64,000 nt of DNA from Bretschneidera sinensis. Taxonomy: Eukaryota > Streptophyta > Magnoliopsida > Brassicales > Akaniaceae. Below, one piece after another: positions 11,670-23,244 of the stretch. Location: the NCBI GenBank assembly GCA_023935145.1, contig CM043701.1:69421317-69485316 (forward strand), read 5' to 3'. The stretch's first letter is position 1. Every line of letters starts with the position of its first letter. A program made the translations under genes and the position numbers. The notes beneath the pieces were generated by a model. That model saw only the letters and a list, made by a program, of their open reading frames with translations, was not told the DNA's origin and made no database searches.

Positions 11670-11893
11670 CCATTTATTAGTTGTCAGAGAAAAAATAAGA
11701 CAGTTGGAAAGTATCTTATGTTCTTCCTAAAAGTTAAACTCCTCTTATCCTGGTATCCTGAACACCATATTCTTCCTAAAACAATCTACCCAAGCATGAT
11801 ATACAGATAACCAATTCATCCCCAGAATTAAATCAAAATATGTCATATATAAAGACAACAAATCAACTTCAAATTCCCTATCAGCCATACTAA

Positions 11894-12298
11894 TCACACA
11901 ACCACAATAAATTGTCCGAATAATAACCCTATCCTAGTAGGAACCTCAACAATAACAATATACATCAAATGACTAGCACAAGCATCAATAGATTTCATAT
12001 AAACATTGGATGCAAAAGAATGGGTTGCACCAGGATCAATCATTAATCTAGCAGGTCTATCGAGAATATATATCATACCCATAACAATATCAGGAGTGGC
12101 CTGTGCATCATGTTTGGTCAACACATAAACTCTGCTGTCTCTAGGCTGTAACTGACCACCGTGTCCTCTCTCAGCTATTGATCCTCTACCTTTGCCCCGT
12201 ATACTCCCTGACCCACCACCTCTCTCCACTTGTTTTCTCCCAAAACCTTCAGCACTTATCTCAAAAGATTTCTTTACTGGACAATTCACCACATACAA
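11894..12298 (-). pseudogene. Gypsy2 aspartic protease
   Basis: A Gly/Arg-rich tail of gag (RGGGSGSIRGKGRGS) is followed by the retropepsin-like motif ARLMIDPGATHSFAS (about 12060-12015), typical of plant chromoviruses, where DPGATHSF replaces the DSGA of other families. The frame ends at 11894, before the RT frame. The enzyme would process the polyprotein; the copy is broken on both sides. Confidence 0.75.
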
Positions 12299-12309
12299 AG
12301 CACATCAAA

Positions 12310-13491
12310 GTAGGATAATTCCAAGATAAATGCCTTGTCTAATTACATCTAAAGAAAACTCTTGCCTCTCGATCATACATCAGATTACCACTTCCCTTTG
12401 GTGGCATACTTACTCCTCTACAATAACTTCCAGTTCCCATAGCTTGTCTTCCAAATCTACGGGTCCCACCAATATTACTTTGAGCTACAGAAGCAACAGA
12501 TCTTGCTTACATTTGACTCTGTATTACCATTCCCTATGATAAGGAATGCCCCCTATGCACTCATACTACTACCACATCTAGGTTCCTCAAATCTAGACCT
12601 CTTCAACCAATCCCTCCTATGTCTAAACTTCATCATATCCTTCTTAATCTGTAATGCTTTATCCACCATTATCGTATAATTCCTAATAACCATATAAGAG
12701 AGTTTAGTTTGAATTTCATAGTGTAACCCATCTAAAAATCTCTTACATTTCCTCTCCTCCATATTTATTGACTCAGGTAAAAACCTTGACAGAGCTACAA
12801 ATCTACTATCATAATCAGCCACATATAAAGCATTTTTCCTTAAATGAATAAAATCTCTCTCCTGATGTGCTTGAAACATATCTGAAAAATACTTCGCAAA
12901 GAACACATCCTTAAACTTATGCCAAGTTAAAGGTTGATCTACCTATGTACTCAATCTAGACAGAATATCCTCCCACAATTGAGAAGTCTCACGTTCCAGC
13001 TTAAATGAAGCAAAAGCAACCTTCTACCTATCTGGTACTGGTAAGACTTCAAAATATTTCTTAACATGTCTAATCCACTACTCAGCTTCAATAGGATTTA
13101 TAGATCTTCTAAAAGACTAGGGTTTAAACTTAATAAATCTCACAAAACAATACCCTTGTATCTCATGTGCAAACATACCCTCTTTCTCGTAAGCCTTTTG
13201 TCTCACCATATCAGGTTTTTTTTTACCTCTTTCCTCTAATCTCCTCTGTAAATTATCAGCCCTATCTTCTACTGCATTCATTCTCTCTATAACACGATCA
13301 AGAACTTCTCTCAACTCATCCTTCTTAATATCAGATTCTCCCACACCTCTACTAGTACCAGCTGCATTAGCAACCTATTCCCTTGCATGAACCACTGACT
13401 CGACCTCCCCCTCCACTTCAGCTCTTCTAAATATTGGGGGTCTTCTCTGATTCAAAACTCTACCTCTGCCTCTAGCACATCCATGTGTCAT
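12310..13491 (-). pseudogene. Gypsy2 gag
   Basis: A likely start codon is at 13491-13489, giving MTHGCARGRGR, a basic N-terminus. A coiled-coil-like stretch follows (ELREVLDRVIERMNAVEDRA; about 13310-13250), then the retrotrans_gag core, with YVADYDSRFVALSRFLPESI and LDGLHYEIQTKL in the frame 12906-12553. Several stops (near 13380, 13115, 12940 and 12550) break it. The zinc knuckle region near 12310-12480 is too decayed to read with confidence. Confidence 0.7.
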
Positions 13492-13578
13492 CCTTAGACT
13501 CTGCATTAAAATGTAGTTTATTTAAATCTTCTTCATCTTTAAATTTTTTATGCAATCTACAGAATCATAAAACCTAAT

Positions 13579-13590
13579 ACTCTGATACCA
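13579..13590 (-). other. Gypsy2 primer-binding site (initiator tRNA-Met)
   Basis: On the minus strand the site reads TGGTATCAGAGT, matching the plant initiator-Met primer site TGGTATCAGAGC in all but the last base. It lies four bases inside the LTR boundary at 13595. Confidence 0.82.
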
Positions 13591-13594
13591 AAAT

Positions 13595-15711
13595 TGTAAC
13601 GATCCATCCCGGGTTAGCCAGCCCCGAGATGGTGTCATAACGTTTTGAAATCCCAGCATGACACATATATGCAACAATATAAAAACATATATCGACTGAA
13701 AATATATATATACATAAGTCCTGAACCCTCAACAAGTGAGTTACATTATTAAAATCCCAACTAAAACCATATATACAACATATTATGCATGAATATTTAC
13801 AAATATTTTTTTCTTCCATTAGTCTGAGGATGTGGACCATGAGCCTTACAGATAATAATTCAGTCTGAATCTTAGCTCACAATTCTATTTATCCTACCCG
13901 CTACATGAAATTATTTAATAATGAGAAGTGAGCTTCATAAGCTCAGTGAATTAAATTTACTAGAAGTACTGGATTATATACTTCCAGTCACATCTTATAA
14001 TTCATTCTTTTCTAATTCATCAATATTAATCATCGATTTCTTCACATATAATAATTCAATCTTTCAATATTTATTCATCTATTATATCATATAATTCAAT
14101 AATAATATTCTATTATCATTACTTGTATCATAATTCCAACTATTTATCAATCTCTTATTAAATTAATCATCAAACATATCAATTTTTCATCTCATATATT
14201 TAATCATCTTGAGACTATCAATTCAACATCATTATTTACCTCGTTATGAGGTTCACGGCATATAATCAATCAAGTAAATAATTTTTATCATATCATACTT
14301 TCATAGTTCTTTCTCATCATATTTGTCTCTATGTGAGACTCATTTATCTATCAATAATTTCACAATCAAGACTAATATTTTAGCATCTCAATCAATAATA
14401 ATCAATATTTAAAATAAATGTAATGCATGAATTTAAATTTTCTTCCTTTCTTTCTGATCAAATCATTTCATATTATTATTTGGGAACATCTTCCCACATG
14501 TCGACATGTTTTAACTAGACCAGCTGTCTTCTTGGTCTTTTCAACTAGACCAACTACCTTCTTGGTCTTTTGTAGCTAGACTAACTACCTTCCTGGTCTT
14601 TTTCAGCTACACCAGTTGCCTTCTTGGTCTTTTCAACTCTTTTATGCATATGTGCAATAATGTGCAAGCAAGCATACATCCAAACATTCAATTCAACTAT
14701 CTAGCTCTTTATCAAAATTATTTTTATCATATTTATTAAATAGTCTCCTAATATATCATATCAACTTTTCATTCATATTTTTCAGAAATTTCATAAAACA
14801 TCTCAACATATTTTTCATTCATCCATCCTTTTAAAAATATAAGTTCTTATATAATTAATATTCAACATACTTTCTAATTCCTAATCAATAAATCAATCAA
14901 TTTTCATATATATAACAGAAAATACATTATTAAATCATTATATTTCACCCATTTATTCAAATATCATAAATTCAAATTTTTATTGGTTTCGATTACTAAA
15001 AGTAAATCTAACTATTCATGTAGCACTTAAAGCTACCCATGGATCACCTCCGTGCTTTTCCTGCTCCTTTAAGCAATTTCACCCGATTGCTGATCGTCAA
15101 CACTTGACATAATATTTATATTAAAATTTCTAATTTATTCTTCAATTCTTCCATAATTTATACCTTTAAATTTCTACATCAAATTTTGGGTATTTTCATG
15201 TATAGTTAATTTCAAAAAATAAAATTCACATTATTACTTAAAGCTTCCCTCGAATTGTTTTAAAATTCTCCCATAAACTTCTTCAAAATTTCAACCCTTT
15301 CTTTCAGTCTCCAGGTGTTTAAAGAAAAAGAGCAATTTGAGAAAGAAATTTGTTGTAAACTAAGTTTTAACAAAACTAAACAAAAGCTTAAGGTTTTATA
15401 CCAAAACCGTACTGCCATTCTTTACATTTCATTCTTCTTAGTGTCCATCATGCATACTTGCATGTAAATTTTAACCTACACTTAGACTAAGCATCCATGT
15501 GTATCACCTTTCTTTTTTCTGCAAAAGCTACACCTCCAGCATCCAGGTGCCGCTCTTTTTTTTTTTCTTCGCAAAAGCTACACCTCCAACATCCAAGTGT
15601 CGTTATTTTTTTTTTATTAATAGTAAATCTTTAATGTATATATTATTTTAATTTCATGTAATATCTATTAAATTACTTCTTTACCCTTACTTTAAGAACA
15701 CGAGTATTATA
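13595..15711 (-). repeat. 5' LTR of Gypsy2
   Basis: In plus-strand view the LTR begins TGTAACGATCC at 13595, next to the primer site. It ends at CGAGTATTATA near 15711, which looks like a decayed CGGGTATTACA terminus. At about 2.1 kb it is long, as usual for Tekay/Del. It is AT-rich and contains a four-fold 30-bp repeat (14513-14632) and a two-fold repeat of a CAAAAGCTACACCTCCA block (about 15522 and 15571). The right end is inferred from sequence only, since the partner LTR is outside the window. Confidence 0.6.
14513..14632. repeat. four-copy ~30-bp tandem repeat with hairpin-forming units in the Gypsy2 LTR
   Basis: Units start near 14513, 14543, 14574 and 14605. Each contains AGACCA and, about ten bases on, TTGGTCT, which are inverted complements, so each unit can fold into a short hairpin. 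Units differ by a few bases. Confidence 0.8.
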
Positions 15712-15779
15712 GCCTGCGACTCTGTATTAGGCGATCTTTTTTACCTCAAAATGCCCTGGATCTAGTGTACTCTTTTAAG

Positions 15780-17190
15780 TATCCTCAGCGGAAAAGGGAG
15801 ATTTTTCAAGGCGTGGCACTTGTTGGTGTCATGCCCATAATATATATGAAAGCGGTACCATCTGGTTTGATCCTTATTTTCATTGGTGTACAAAGGTCTT
15901 AAAGGCCAGCGGAGGATGTCTCAGTTTTGGACACTCATCAGTATGTTGGTTCTGGGTGCATTGAATGGGGTATAACTATTAAATAGTCAGGTTACCTTTA
16001 GATTGCCTTCTTGGCGAGGCCTTCGATGGGCTATCTTTTGGATCGGTGGTGTCCCTTTTCCTCTTCTCTCTTTTTTCTTCTATTTCCTTTCAAAACCCTT
16101 AATCATCTTCGACAATCATGAACTCTTCGGTTCGAGCGAGGATTTCATTCATATCCTTAGCTAGGTGTCTGGTATGCTTAGAGCTAAAAGACCCTGACCT
16201 AAGCCCATTTTTGAATGCAAAAGTTTGCACTGTTGGAACGAATTATGGGATCTCATATGCTGCAGCATTGAATCTCAAGATGTACTCTCAGAGTTTCTCC
16301 TCTTTGCGTTAAATGATGTTGAAGAAACTTTCTAAGGTTTAGGTTCTTTGATGTTGAGGAAGTACTCAGTGAATGCATGACTTAGTTTTTAAAGGAGTTG
16401 ATACTACCAGGCTTGAGGTGAGAGTACCAAGTGTTGGCAACTTTCTCAAGAGTTAGAGGAAATGCTCGATGCAATACCACGTATGAATGGCAGTGCAGTA
16501 GCATGATCGTCTTGTAGAGTTAGAGATGATCCATAGGATCTGTAGTACCATCTAAGGCATTAATGATGGGCATTCTGAAATGTCGTGAGAGAGGTGCGTC
16601 ATGAATATCCTGGGTGAAATGAGAAGCTTGAGAGTTGAACTCATCCTGAATATTAGTGCCTTTCTCTTTAAAAGATTTTCCTATCATTTTGTCAATCTCT
16701 TCCAACTTCATATTTAAATCTGTGTAATTCTTAAAGGTGGAGAAACCTTGAGACTTTGACACGAGGTTAAGAGTTGATCCTGTGGTGGACTGAGAGTGAG
16801 CTAGATGGTTTGAGTTCAAATACCTCATTGGTCGAGGGCTTTGTTGATATGGTGGAGGTGTAAGAGGGTGAGTCTACCCCCCAAGCTTGGCAGCTAGGCT
16901 CACTACCAATTGGGTGAGTTCCAGAAACTATTCTTGTGTGGCTGATAGAGTTGGGTTTTGTGCGACTGACATTTCTGGATCCTCTTAAGCCTTGGAGTCT
17001 AAGAAGTTGGATTGGGAAAACTGGTCCTGCCTAGTTCATCCATCGGAATGATTGTTGGGATTCTAGTCGGAGGTAGCAAGCTCCTGGATGATTGAGAGTT
17101 CAAAACTGAGTCGTTGTCTACGACTAGAAGCCTCAATGGTGATCGCGGTAGAACCAATGGCATTTTTGGCAGGATTCTTGGGCAGCATCT
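15780..17190 (-). pseudogene. Gypsy4 gag remnant
   Basis: The clearest frame is 16828-16520, ending in PLSRHFRMPIINALDGTTDP, the conserved start of the retrotrans_gag core (pattern FKMP..YDGTTDPxDHL). Further gag pieces continue leftwards in shifting frames, for example a match to the HAFTEYFLNIKEPK motif near 16400-16340. A start near 17190 would give MLPKNPAKNAIG. Many stops and frameshifts make it non-functional. Its leftward end is uncertain because Gypsy2 abuts it. Confidence 0.6.
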
Positions 17191-17223
17191 TGACAGATGA
17201 GTTCTTTCCTTCTAGAAGTTAAG

Positions 17224-17243
17224 GTTTCCCACATATGGTGTCA
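17224..17243 (-). other. Gypsy4 primer-binding-site-like sequence
   Basis: On the minus strand it reads TTGACACCATATGTGGGAAA, close to the TTGGCGCCGTCTGTGGGAA primer site of many plant gypsy elements, and it lies between the putative LTR and gag. Confidence 0.5.
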
Positions 17244-17252
17244 ATCTATTAA

Positions 17253-17779
17253 TGCTGAAAATCTACCAAGTACATGAACAGTTGGAATATGAAACCTACG
17301 CACACAAAGACGAGAAAAAAAACCTAAAAGTCATAAAAAAATCATAAGGTCTGTGTCTCCAAGGGACTCTCCGATGCCCAAGTAGTATAGGGCTTTTGAT
17401 AATAAGGAAGTTGGAGAATTTAGACATATTTGTAAATGAGTACCTTTGATAATTAGAGTCCTCTTATATAGTGTCTTGGAGTAAAGTCCAATTAGGAGAG
17501 TGACTGATACTGAGTATCATGATAGGATCACAAATTCCCATAGGTTGTGATATTTTGATAAGACTAAGTTATCCATAAACTGGAGTGTTTTGGTGAGACT
17601 AGATTATCCAGGAACTGGAGTGTCGTAGTTAGATTAATTTATATTGTGAAATTACCATCGTGTTGTTTTGCCATGTATAGCTGTCCAATTGATTGCTCTG
17701 TTTTGTTTACAAAATTATCTTTTTACCTTTGAAAGATGTCACATGTCATTATATTATTGAACAGATAATTTTCTCAACA
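17253..17779 (-). repeat. putative 5' LTR of Gypsy4
   Basis: The minus-strand start is TGTTGAGAAAATTATC at 17779 and the end is TTTTCAGCA at 17253, next to the primer-like site, giving about 527 bp. A minus-strand TATA box (CTATATAAG) lies near 17463-17471. A near-duplicate of about 40 bp (TATCCATAAACTGGAGTG and TATCCAGGAACTGGAGTG) lies at about 17569-17627. The boundaries are inferred from termini only. Confidence 0.45.
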
Positions 17780-17859
17780 TCGCTAATCAATTAATCATTT
17801 GTCAACAAGATTTGGAACCTTCCCGAATATTACCAAAAATTTTTTTGAACATGTTACGT

Positions 17860-17935
17860 TGGGGTGGGGATGAACCCTTGCTCATAGTCAAGGGATTTTG
17901 ATGCCACACCACTACGCTAAAGCATGTGACCCTTT
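17860..17935 (-). repeat. tRNA-like sequence with A and B boxes (possible SINE fragment)
   Basis: On the minus strand TAGCGTAGTGGT (17919-17908) fits the Pol III A box with one mismatch, and GGGTTCATCCCC (17877-17866) resembles a B box with one mismatch, at tRNA-like spacing. No cloverleaf acceptor stem or poly-A tail is evident. It may be a SINE head, a decayed tRNA or a chance match. Confidence 0.3.
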
Positions 17936-18169
17936 TATTGTCAATTTAATAAAAAGAAAAATAGATCAATTTTACTAGTAATTAAAAATATTTTTTTGTT
18001 TTTATTATAAAATAAATAATTAAAAATCTAAAATAAACTTGTTTCCGTTTTCTAAACTTTCCTTTCCTTCTGTATTGTCCCTTTGAAACATCTTATTTGT
18101 CTTTTTAAATTAAATTATGATGAGTCCATGTGGCACCGCTACCGAAATTGGGTGGTGACACAGTACAAG

Positions 18170-18369
18170 AAAATGCTCCTGCACCCAACCATAAGAAAGT
18201 CCATAAAAATAGAATTTGAAAGCTAGAAAATAAAAACTCTCTATTTCTCTCTCTCGTTTGGGTCTATGCTTCAATTATCATCATCAACAAAAGCTCTCAG
18301 CCTTTCCTCTTGAACAGCACACAAACGCACTTTCTCTCTGTCTCTGCCTCTAAAAAAAAGAAGACTAAA
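18170..18369 (+). promoter_or_regulatory. core promoter and 5' UTR of the RING-H2 gene
   Basis: The 200 bp before the start codon hold a weak AT-rich TATA-like stretch (CCATAAAAATAG near 18200) and a pyrimidine patch CTCTCTATTTCTCTCTCTCG (18236-18255). A second CT-rich run follows near 18330-18350. Pyrimidine patches are typical of plant core promoters. The transcription start cannot be fixed from sequence. Confidence 0.45.
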
Positions 18370-21300
18370 ATGGGTACAAGCAGTAGTCGACTGGGGTCGC
18401 GCCCATCACGGACCCGAGTCAACCGGACCAACCGCAACCGCACCAGCATCTCCTCTCTCCTCATCTGCGGTGGCTCCTCTTCGCACGCTCCTCTTGAGGT
18501 TTACCTTATTCATCATCAGTATCATATTCCACTCCTTGATTATTGTACTAATTAAACTCAATCGTAAAATTAGAATTAGTTTCCATTTCGTGTTTATTCT
18601 GATCAAATTTGAGTCTGCACTGTTCAAAATATTTGGCTTTTTAGATGGTCGGTCCCATTTATCATCTTAATTACTGAAGAATTGAAATTTTAGAGCAACC
18701 AAAATCAAGTTTTTGGTTGTTTTGATCGGATTTGGATCCCCAGTTGATAATATTTGACTTTTGGATGATTCGGTGTTGATCAACTGATGCGAAAAATTGG
18801 TCCTGCTTCGGGTAATTTTTGAATTATCTGTTTATTTGATCTTTTTTCTGTTGTCTGTGTTATCTGATCTTCAAGTCTGTTCGTTGAAATAATTATTCAT
18901 CATGTGATGGGGGAGTCTTGAAAATATGAGTTTTTGGTTAATTTAGTCATTTGGCTAATGGTTGGTTCAACTTATATGTAGTTTGGTTCTTAGATTTGCT
19001 TAGGTCCACACTCCACATTAAGACCATCTTGTCTCAGGATTAACATCATAACCAGAATTACCATCCAAGAGCTGGATGGTTCTATTCTACCTTACCGCAG
19101 GACCATTTACTGGTGGCGAGAGAGGATTTGTTGAAATGTAGAATTAACTTACTCACGAAAATATGTTGCAGTATTAATGAAGATGTCCGGGGTATGTCTC
19201 TCTCTGAGTACGGTGTTTTTGGATGCGCTTTTTTGTCTTGGTAACTTTGTAGTGTCTTTAGTTCCCTAGCAATGGATAGCTCTTCAAGTGAACCGTTTAA
19301 GCACCTTTTCATGCCAGCTTGATTTGAGATCTTCTACTTAATCCTAATTTTGAAGATTGCTATTTTTTTTTTTTCTCATTTGAGGTGGTGTTGGTTAGTT
19401 AAAAGGTGCCGTTGTTCTTAAAGGTAATTGATTCGCTGCTGTGTTGCTTTCGATTTTTTCTCCATATATAGAGACCATATGGATAGCTGCATGGTTCAGT
19501 TACCCCATTCTCAGATTTGAAATATCCTGAAGAAAGGAGATTTGGCATGAAGGCCTTTTAATTACTAAGGATCAATCGAACTGAGAATTCTTACTCTCAG
19601 GTAACAACAGTCATAGTAATAACGAAATACTTTTAACCCATAAAATCTTATGTTGATGAGGTGATGAACATATTCTACAACGGAATTTCTTCTTTAGTTT
19701 GATTTCTTGTGTCATGAGTTTTCTTTTGGCAATTTTAGAATATGAATCAGGTACTGATATGGTGATATTCTTTTCCTGTAGATGGAAGAATATCCAGCTG
19801 AAATTGCTGTAAATTCTGCAGAACATTGTGATCCAGTCATCAATTTGGTCCAGAAGCCCCCAGAGGCTTCTTCTTCGATCTTCAGCATAGGAACAGATTT
19901 TTCTGGCACGAATTCTGAAGCTGGAACTTCATCTGAAAGCAATATTCAGTCTAGTGAGTACACTTCTGTTGGAGATGGTTTGAGAAATGTTGAAACAAGT
20001 AATCAGGGGAAATGCTTGGCTCAAACTGAGTTATTTGGTCCTTGTCAGGTAAGTTCTGATTTTAGTCATGGTGAATCTTATAGGGATAGAAGTAGTACTG
20101 CGGCTAGTACTTCATTTAATGAACAAGAGTCTTCAGACCCTGTCTCTGTAAATGTTTTGACTAACGAGGATGCAGTCAATGGCATTGATAATTCAGCGAA
20201 CGAGGCTGTATCGCAGATATGTCATGAGCCAAGAAGGTCACCTCCTCAAGGGCTTGGAGATTCACCTTCTGGTCCGGTGTCTGATGAGAACCATGTAGAT
20301 GAAATAACAGCGACTCACATTTTGGATACGGATTCTGTTCCTTATGTTTCTGGCTTACCAGTAACTTTTCACTCACTAAGAGATGAGGCAATATCTTCAG
20401 GTTTAGGATTTCTCGTGTCCAATAGGGAACAAGGTCGGGAAGATGGAGGTGTCCTCCATGTTGATGTGGTGAGTATCTCCTCCAACATTTTGCCCAGTGC
20501 CAACATTGATACAAGTAATCATGAGGCCAGAAGGAATAGTAGAAGATTATTTTGGGATGCATTTTCAAGACGCAGTTCTAGAAGGCTGAGTGATTCTCCT
20601 ACTATAGTTTTCTCAACTGATGATACCGATGAGCTAGGATCTCGTGACAGATGGCTCCTTGACTTCAGTGGTGATCTTTTCGATGATGGAGTCAGAGGTG
20701 ATTCTGGTTACCTGGGTAGTAGAATTCACAGTCTGAATGAACGAAGACTGTACTCGAGATCTGAGGTGAACTTGTAGAACATGTTGATCATGGAAACTTA
20801 TTTTTTTTTAGTGTTTAGATTTATTCAAGACTTATTTTTTCTGAATATTCTTTTCGGGGTTGGGCTTATGGGTCTGAACTAGACCATTGAGCAGTTTCAA
20901 AAATTATTTTAAAATCATAAACATCTTGTTGCCCTCTGCATCAATATTTGATTATTTAGGTTTTGACATTATTATTCTACATCTATTGTGTATAGCTTCT
21001 CTTTCACATTGTATGAAGCTATCATTTCCTGTAATAGGGCAGTGGGAGCAATACATAATAACATTCATTGTTTCTTGCTGCTCCTTTGGATCATTTGTAT
21101 AAATACTTGTCCATTTCTCTTTGCAGATATGGGAAAGACTGCATGGTGGCATTGATGAGAATGACAGGCGAAATACCTTCTGTCCATCTGGACTTCACCC
21201 TGATGGTGCATGCTCGTGTGAATCGTTCTTGATGACTGAGGAGTCTAGTACTCGTGCAAGCATATCACGAATAGTCATGCTAGCTGAAGCTCTATTTGAG

Positions 21301-23244
21301 GTGTTTTGCTTGATCAACTCACGCACGCTTTATGTGGCTCAGGCCATCACATCATATTTTCTTTTATTTATTTTTATGTGCTATTATTCCTTTAAAAAAA
21401 ATCTTTTTTTCGCTAGCTATAGATAAATTTTAATTTCCTTTTACTCCATCTTATAACTTTTATGGATTTTTTGGTTGTTGTATGCAATTAGTTCACTGCA
21501 TTTTTCATAATATTGACAACACAATTTGGCTGGTATTTTAGTGACAAAGTTGAATCATGTTTTTCTGGGAACATTTCAGTTTGGTTTCATTATTGGCTGT
21601 GTTTTAATGTATGGAGATATCTGAGGAAACTTCTGTTGACTATTCTTTAATTGAAAATTACTCTTTACTTCTTTGAATTTGATGGTGTATGGATATCGGA
21701 TCAGAACTGGGTAAAGCATTCTTTGACTGGATATATGTGGAATTGTGGATATTAACAAAGGTGGGAGTTGTCAGAATTCCCAAATACATTTATCTTCTTC
21801 TTCTTTAGTATTGGAATAATTTCACAGATTATGGCTATCTTGTAATATTAGCTTTTGAGTCCCTTCTTACATTGTTTACCATTATGTAAGTAGTGGGTCT
21901 CTAGGACCATAGTCATGAAGCATTGGCCGCTTATGTTATGAGACAGGATAGAGAAAAAGAGATTGATGTGCTTAAAACATCTATATGAAGCCTACCTTAA
22001 TATGTTTTGAAGTCAAATTTCCCCTTGTATGTCATCACCAGGTTTCATTTGCACTTTTGTAGTTCCTGGAAATGATGAATTTCTGATTCAGAGTTTATTA
22101 TTTATTTCTTTGTTACCGCCTCTCCCCTTCTATAACCTGCCATTTACTTCACACTCTAGTTTTATTCTATGAAGTATCATTTTTCTTTATTACTTTAATC
22201 TGTGTTTTGGATAATCTGCATTCTCTATGTGCAAGAGATGACTGAGATTTGTGCAAATCCTTGCTGTTTCTTTGAGTTTTTTGGATTTTTATGTGGGGGT
22301 GATGATGGAAACCAAGCTCTGTGGAGGTTCGGAAGGGAATGATAAATGATTTTCATGTGTAAGTGCTAGCTTGTATAGTTCAGGGCTAGGTTCAACCAGG
22401 GCTCTTCCTGTGCTATTAAATACATACTTAGCTTAGCTAATTTAGGGCTTTCTATTATGCTATTGTAGCGAATTGTAGGAGGAATTACACGCGTTTTAAA
22501 ACCCCGAGAATCCTCTCTTTTATTCCATGGATACCATAAGGGGTCTATATGTATTTTTCCTTTTATCTTTTCTGCTGCTATTGCTTTATCAGCTTTCAAT
22601 GATATTTATGGAGCTGAACTATAATGCCCTTGTTACATAGTATTCTCGTGATGGAAAATCTGCAGGTTTTGGATGAAATTCATCGCCAACCTGTGTCACT
22701 GCCCCTATCTATGGTCTCTCTCCCAGCTCCTGAATCAGTTGTCGACTCTTTCGCTCTCAAGAATCACAAAAAGGTGGATTCAGCTAAGGGTGGGGATGAT
22801 GTTGAACAGTAAGTTTTTCTGAGTTAATCCTTGTTGAATCAAGATGCATGTAAATTGGCACAGACCAAATATACTTGCGAATATTTTGTGATGGCTCATT
22901 TTAGTATATATTTGTGGTGAGGAGTTCAAGGTGACGATTTTGATTATGTTCTCTAATATAACCATCATATAGGTGTTACATTTGCCTGGCTGAGTATGAG
23001 GACGGGGACAAAATTCGAGTTCTTCCTTGCCACCATGAGTATCACATGTCCTGTGTTGATAAATGGCTCAAAGAGATACATGGGTATTGTTATTATCCTC
23101 TGTTCTTTGCTTGCCTGTACACGTCTTGCTTTGTTTGACACTTATCTCTGCTTGGTGCTTTACAGGGTGTGTCCGCTTTGCCGAAAAGATGTTCGTCAGG
23201 GTATGACAGAGTGTTCCAACTCCAAACTTCCCTCACTTTCATAG
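18370..23244 (+). CDS. RING-H2 finger protein (probable E3 ubiquitin ligase), six exons
   Basis: Exons are 18370-18498, 19782-20765, 21127-21300, 22666-22808, 22973-23083 and 23166-23244, joined by GT-AG introns. They give 1620 nt, 539 residues, with phases that agree at every junction. The N-terminus [14 protein letters not shown] is a possible N-myristoylation signal (MG..S). Residues of about 44-370 are Ser/Asp/Glu-rich and look disordered. Exon 3 holds a small Cys cluster ([13 protein letters not shown]) and [16 protein letters not shown]. Exons 5-6 encode a C-terminal RING-H2: [15 protein letters not shown] and CPLC, all eight zinc ligands present (C3H2C3). By family it would carry E2-ubiquitin to a substrate; the substrate is unknown. 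The start was chosen because the frame is open, exon 1 ends in GAG followed by GT, and the alternative ATG at 19782 opens exon 2. No lesion was seen. It is the only clear cellular gene here. Confidence 0.9.

Larger units (their letters stand above)
8987..15711 (-). mobile_element. Gypsy2: Tekay/Del-like chromovirus, 3' end cut by Gypsy1
   Basis: The minus-strand order is a 5' LTR of about 2.1 kb, an initiator-Met primer site, gag, protease, RT, RNase H and integrase. The Tekay/Del affinity is suggested by the protease motif LMIDPGATHSF, the long LTR, and the integrase and RT sequences. The integrase C-terminus stops at 8987, where Gypsy1 inserted; any chromodomain, the 3' LTR and the other half of the insertion lie beyond the left edge. 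Numerous stops show an old, inactive copy. Confidence 0.82.
15712..17779 (-). mobile_element. Gypsy4: decayed Ty3/gypsy element, 5' LTR and gag remain
   Basis: The minus-strand order is a putative 5' LTR (17779-17253), a primer-site-like sequence, and gag remnants running left until Gypsy2 interrupts at 15711. No protease or RT is visible before the break. The gag resembles those of gypsy families whose primer site reads TGGCGCCGTCTGTGGGAA. Confidence 0.6.

Noticed and set aside
20047..20066. Strong splice donor CAGGTAAGT inside exon 2 of the RING-H2 gene, with TTTTAG soon after
   Set aside because: The interval is only about 17 bases, far too short for an intron, and the frame is open through it. 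It could at most be an alternative donor to exon 3.
20176..20568. 130-codon minus-strand frame
   Set aside because: It is the shadow of RING-H2 exon 2; the plus-strand frame has matching splice sites and continues in phase.
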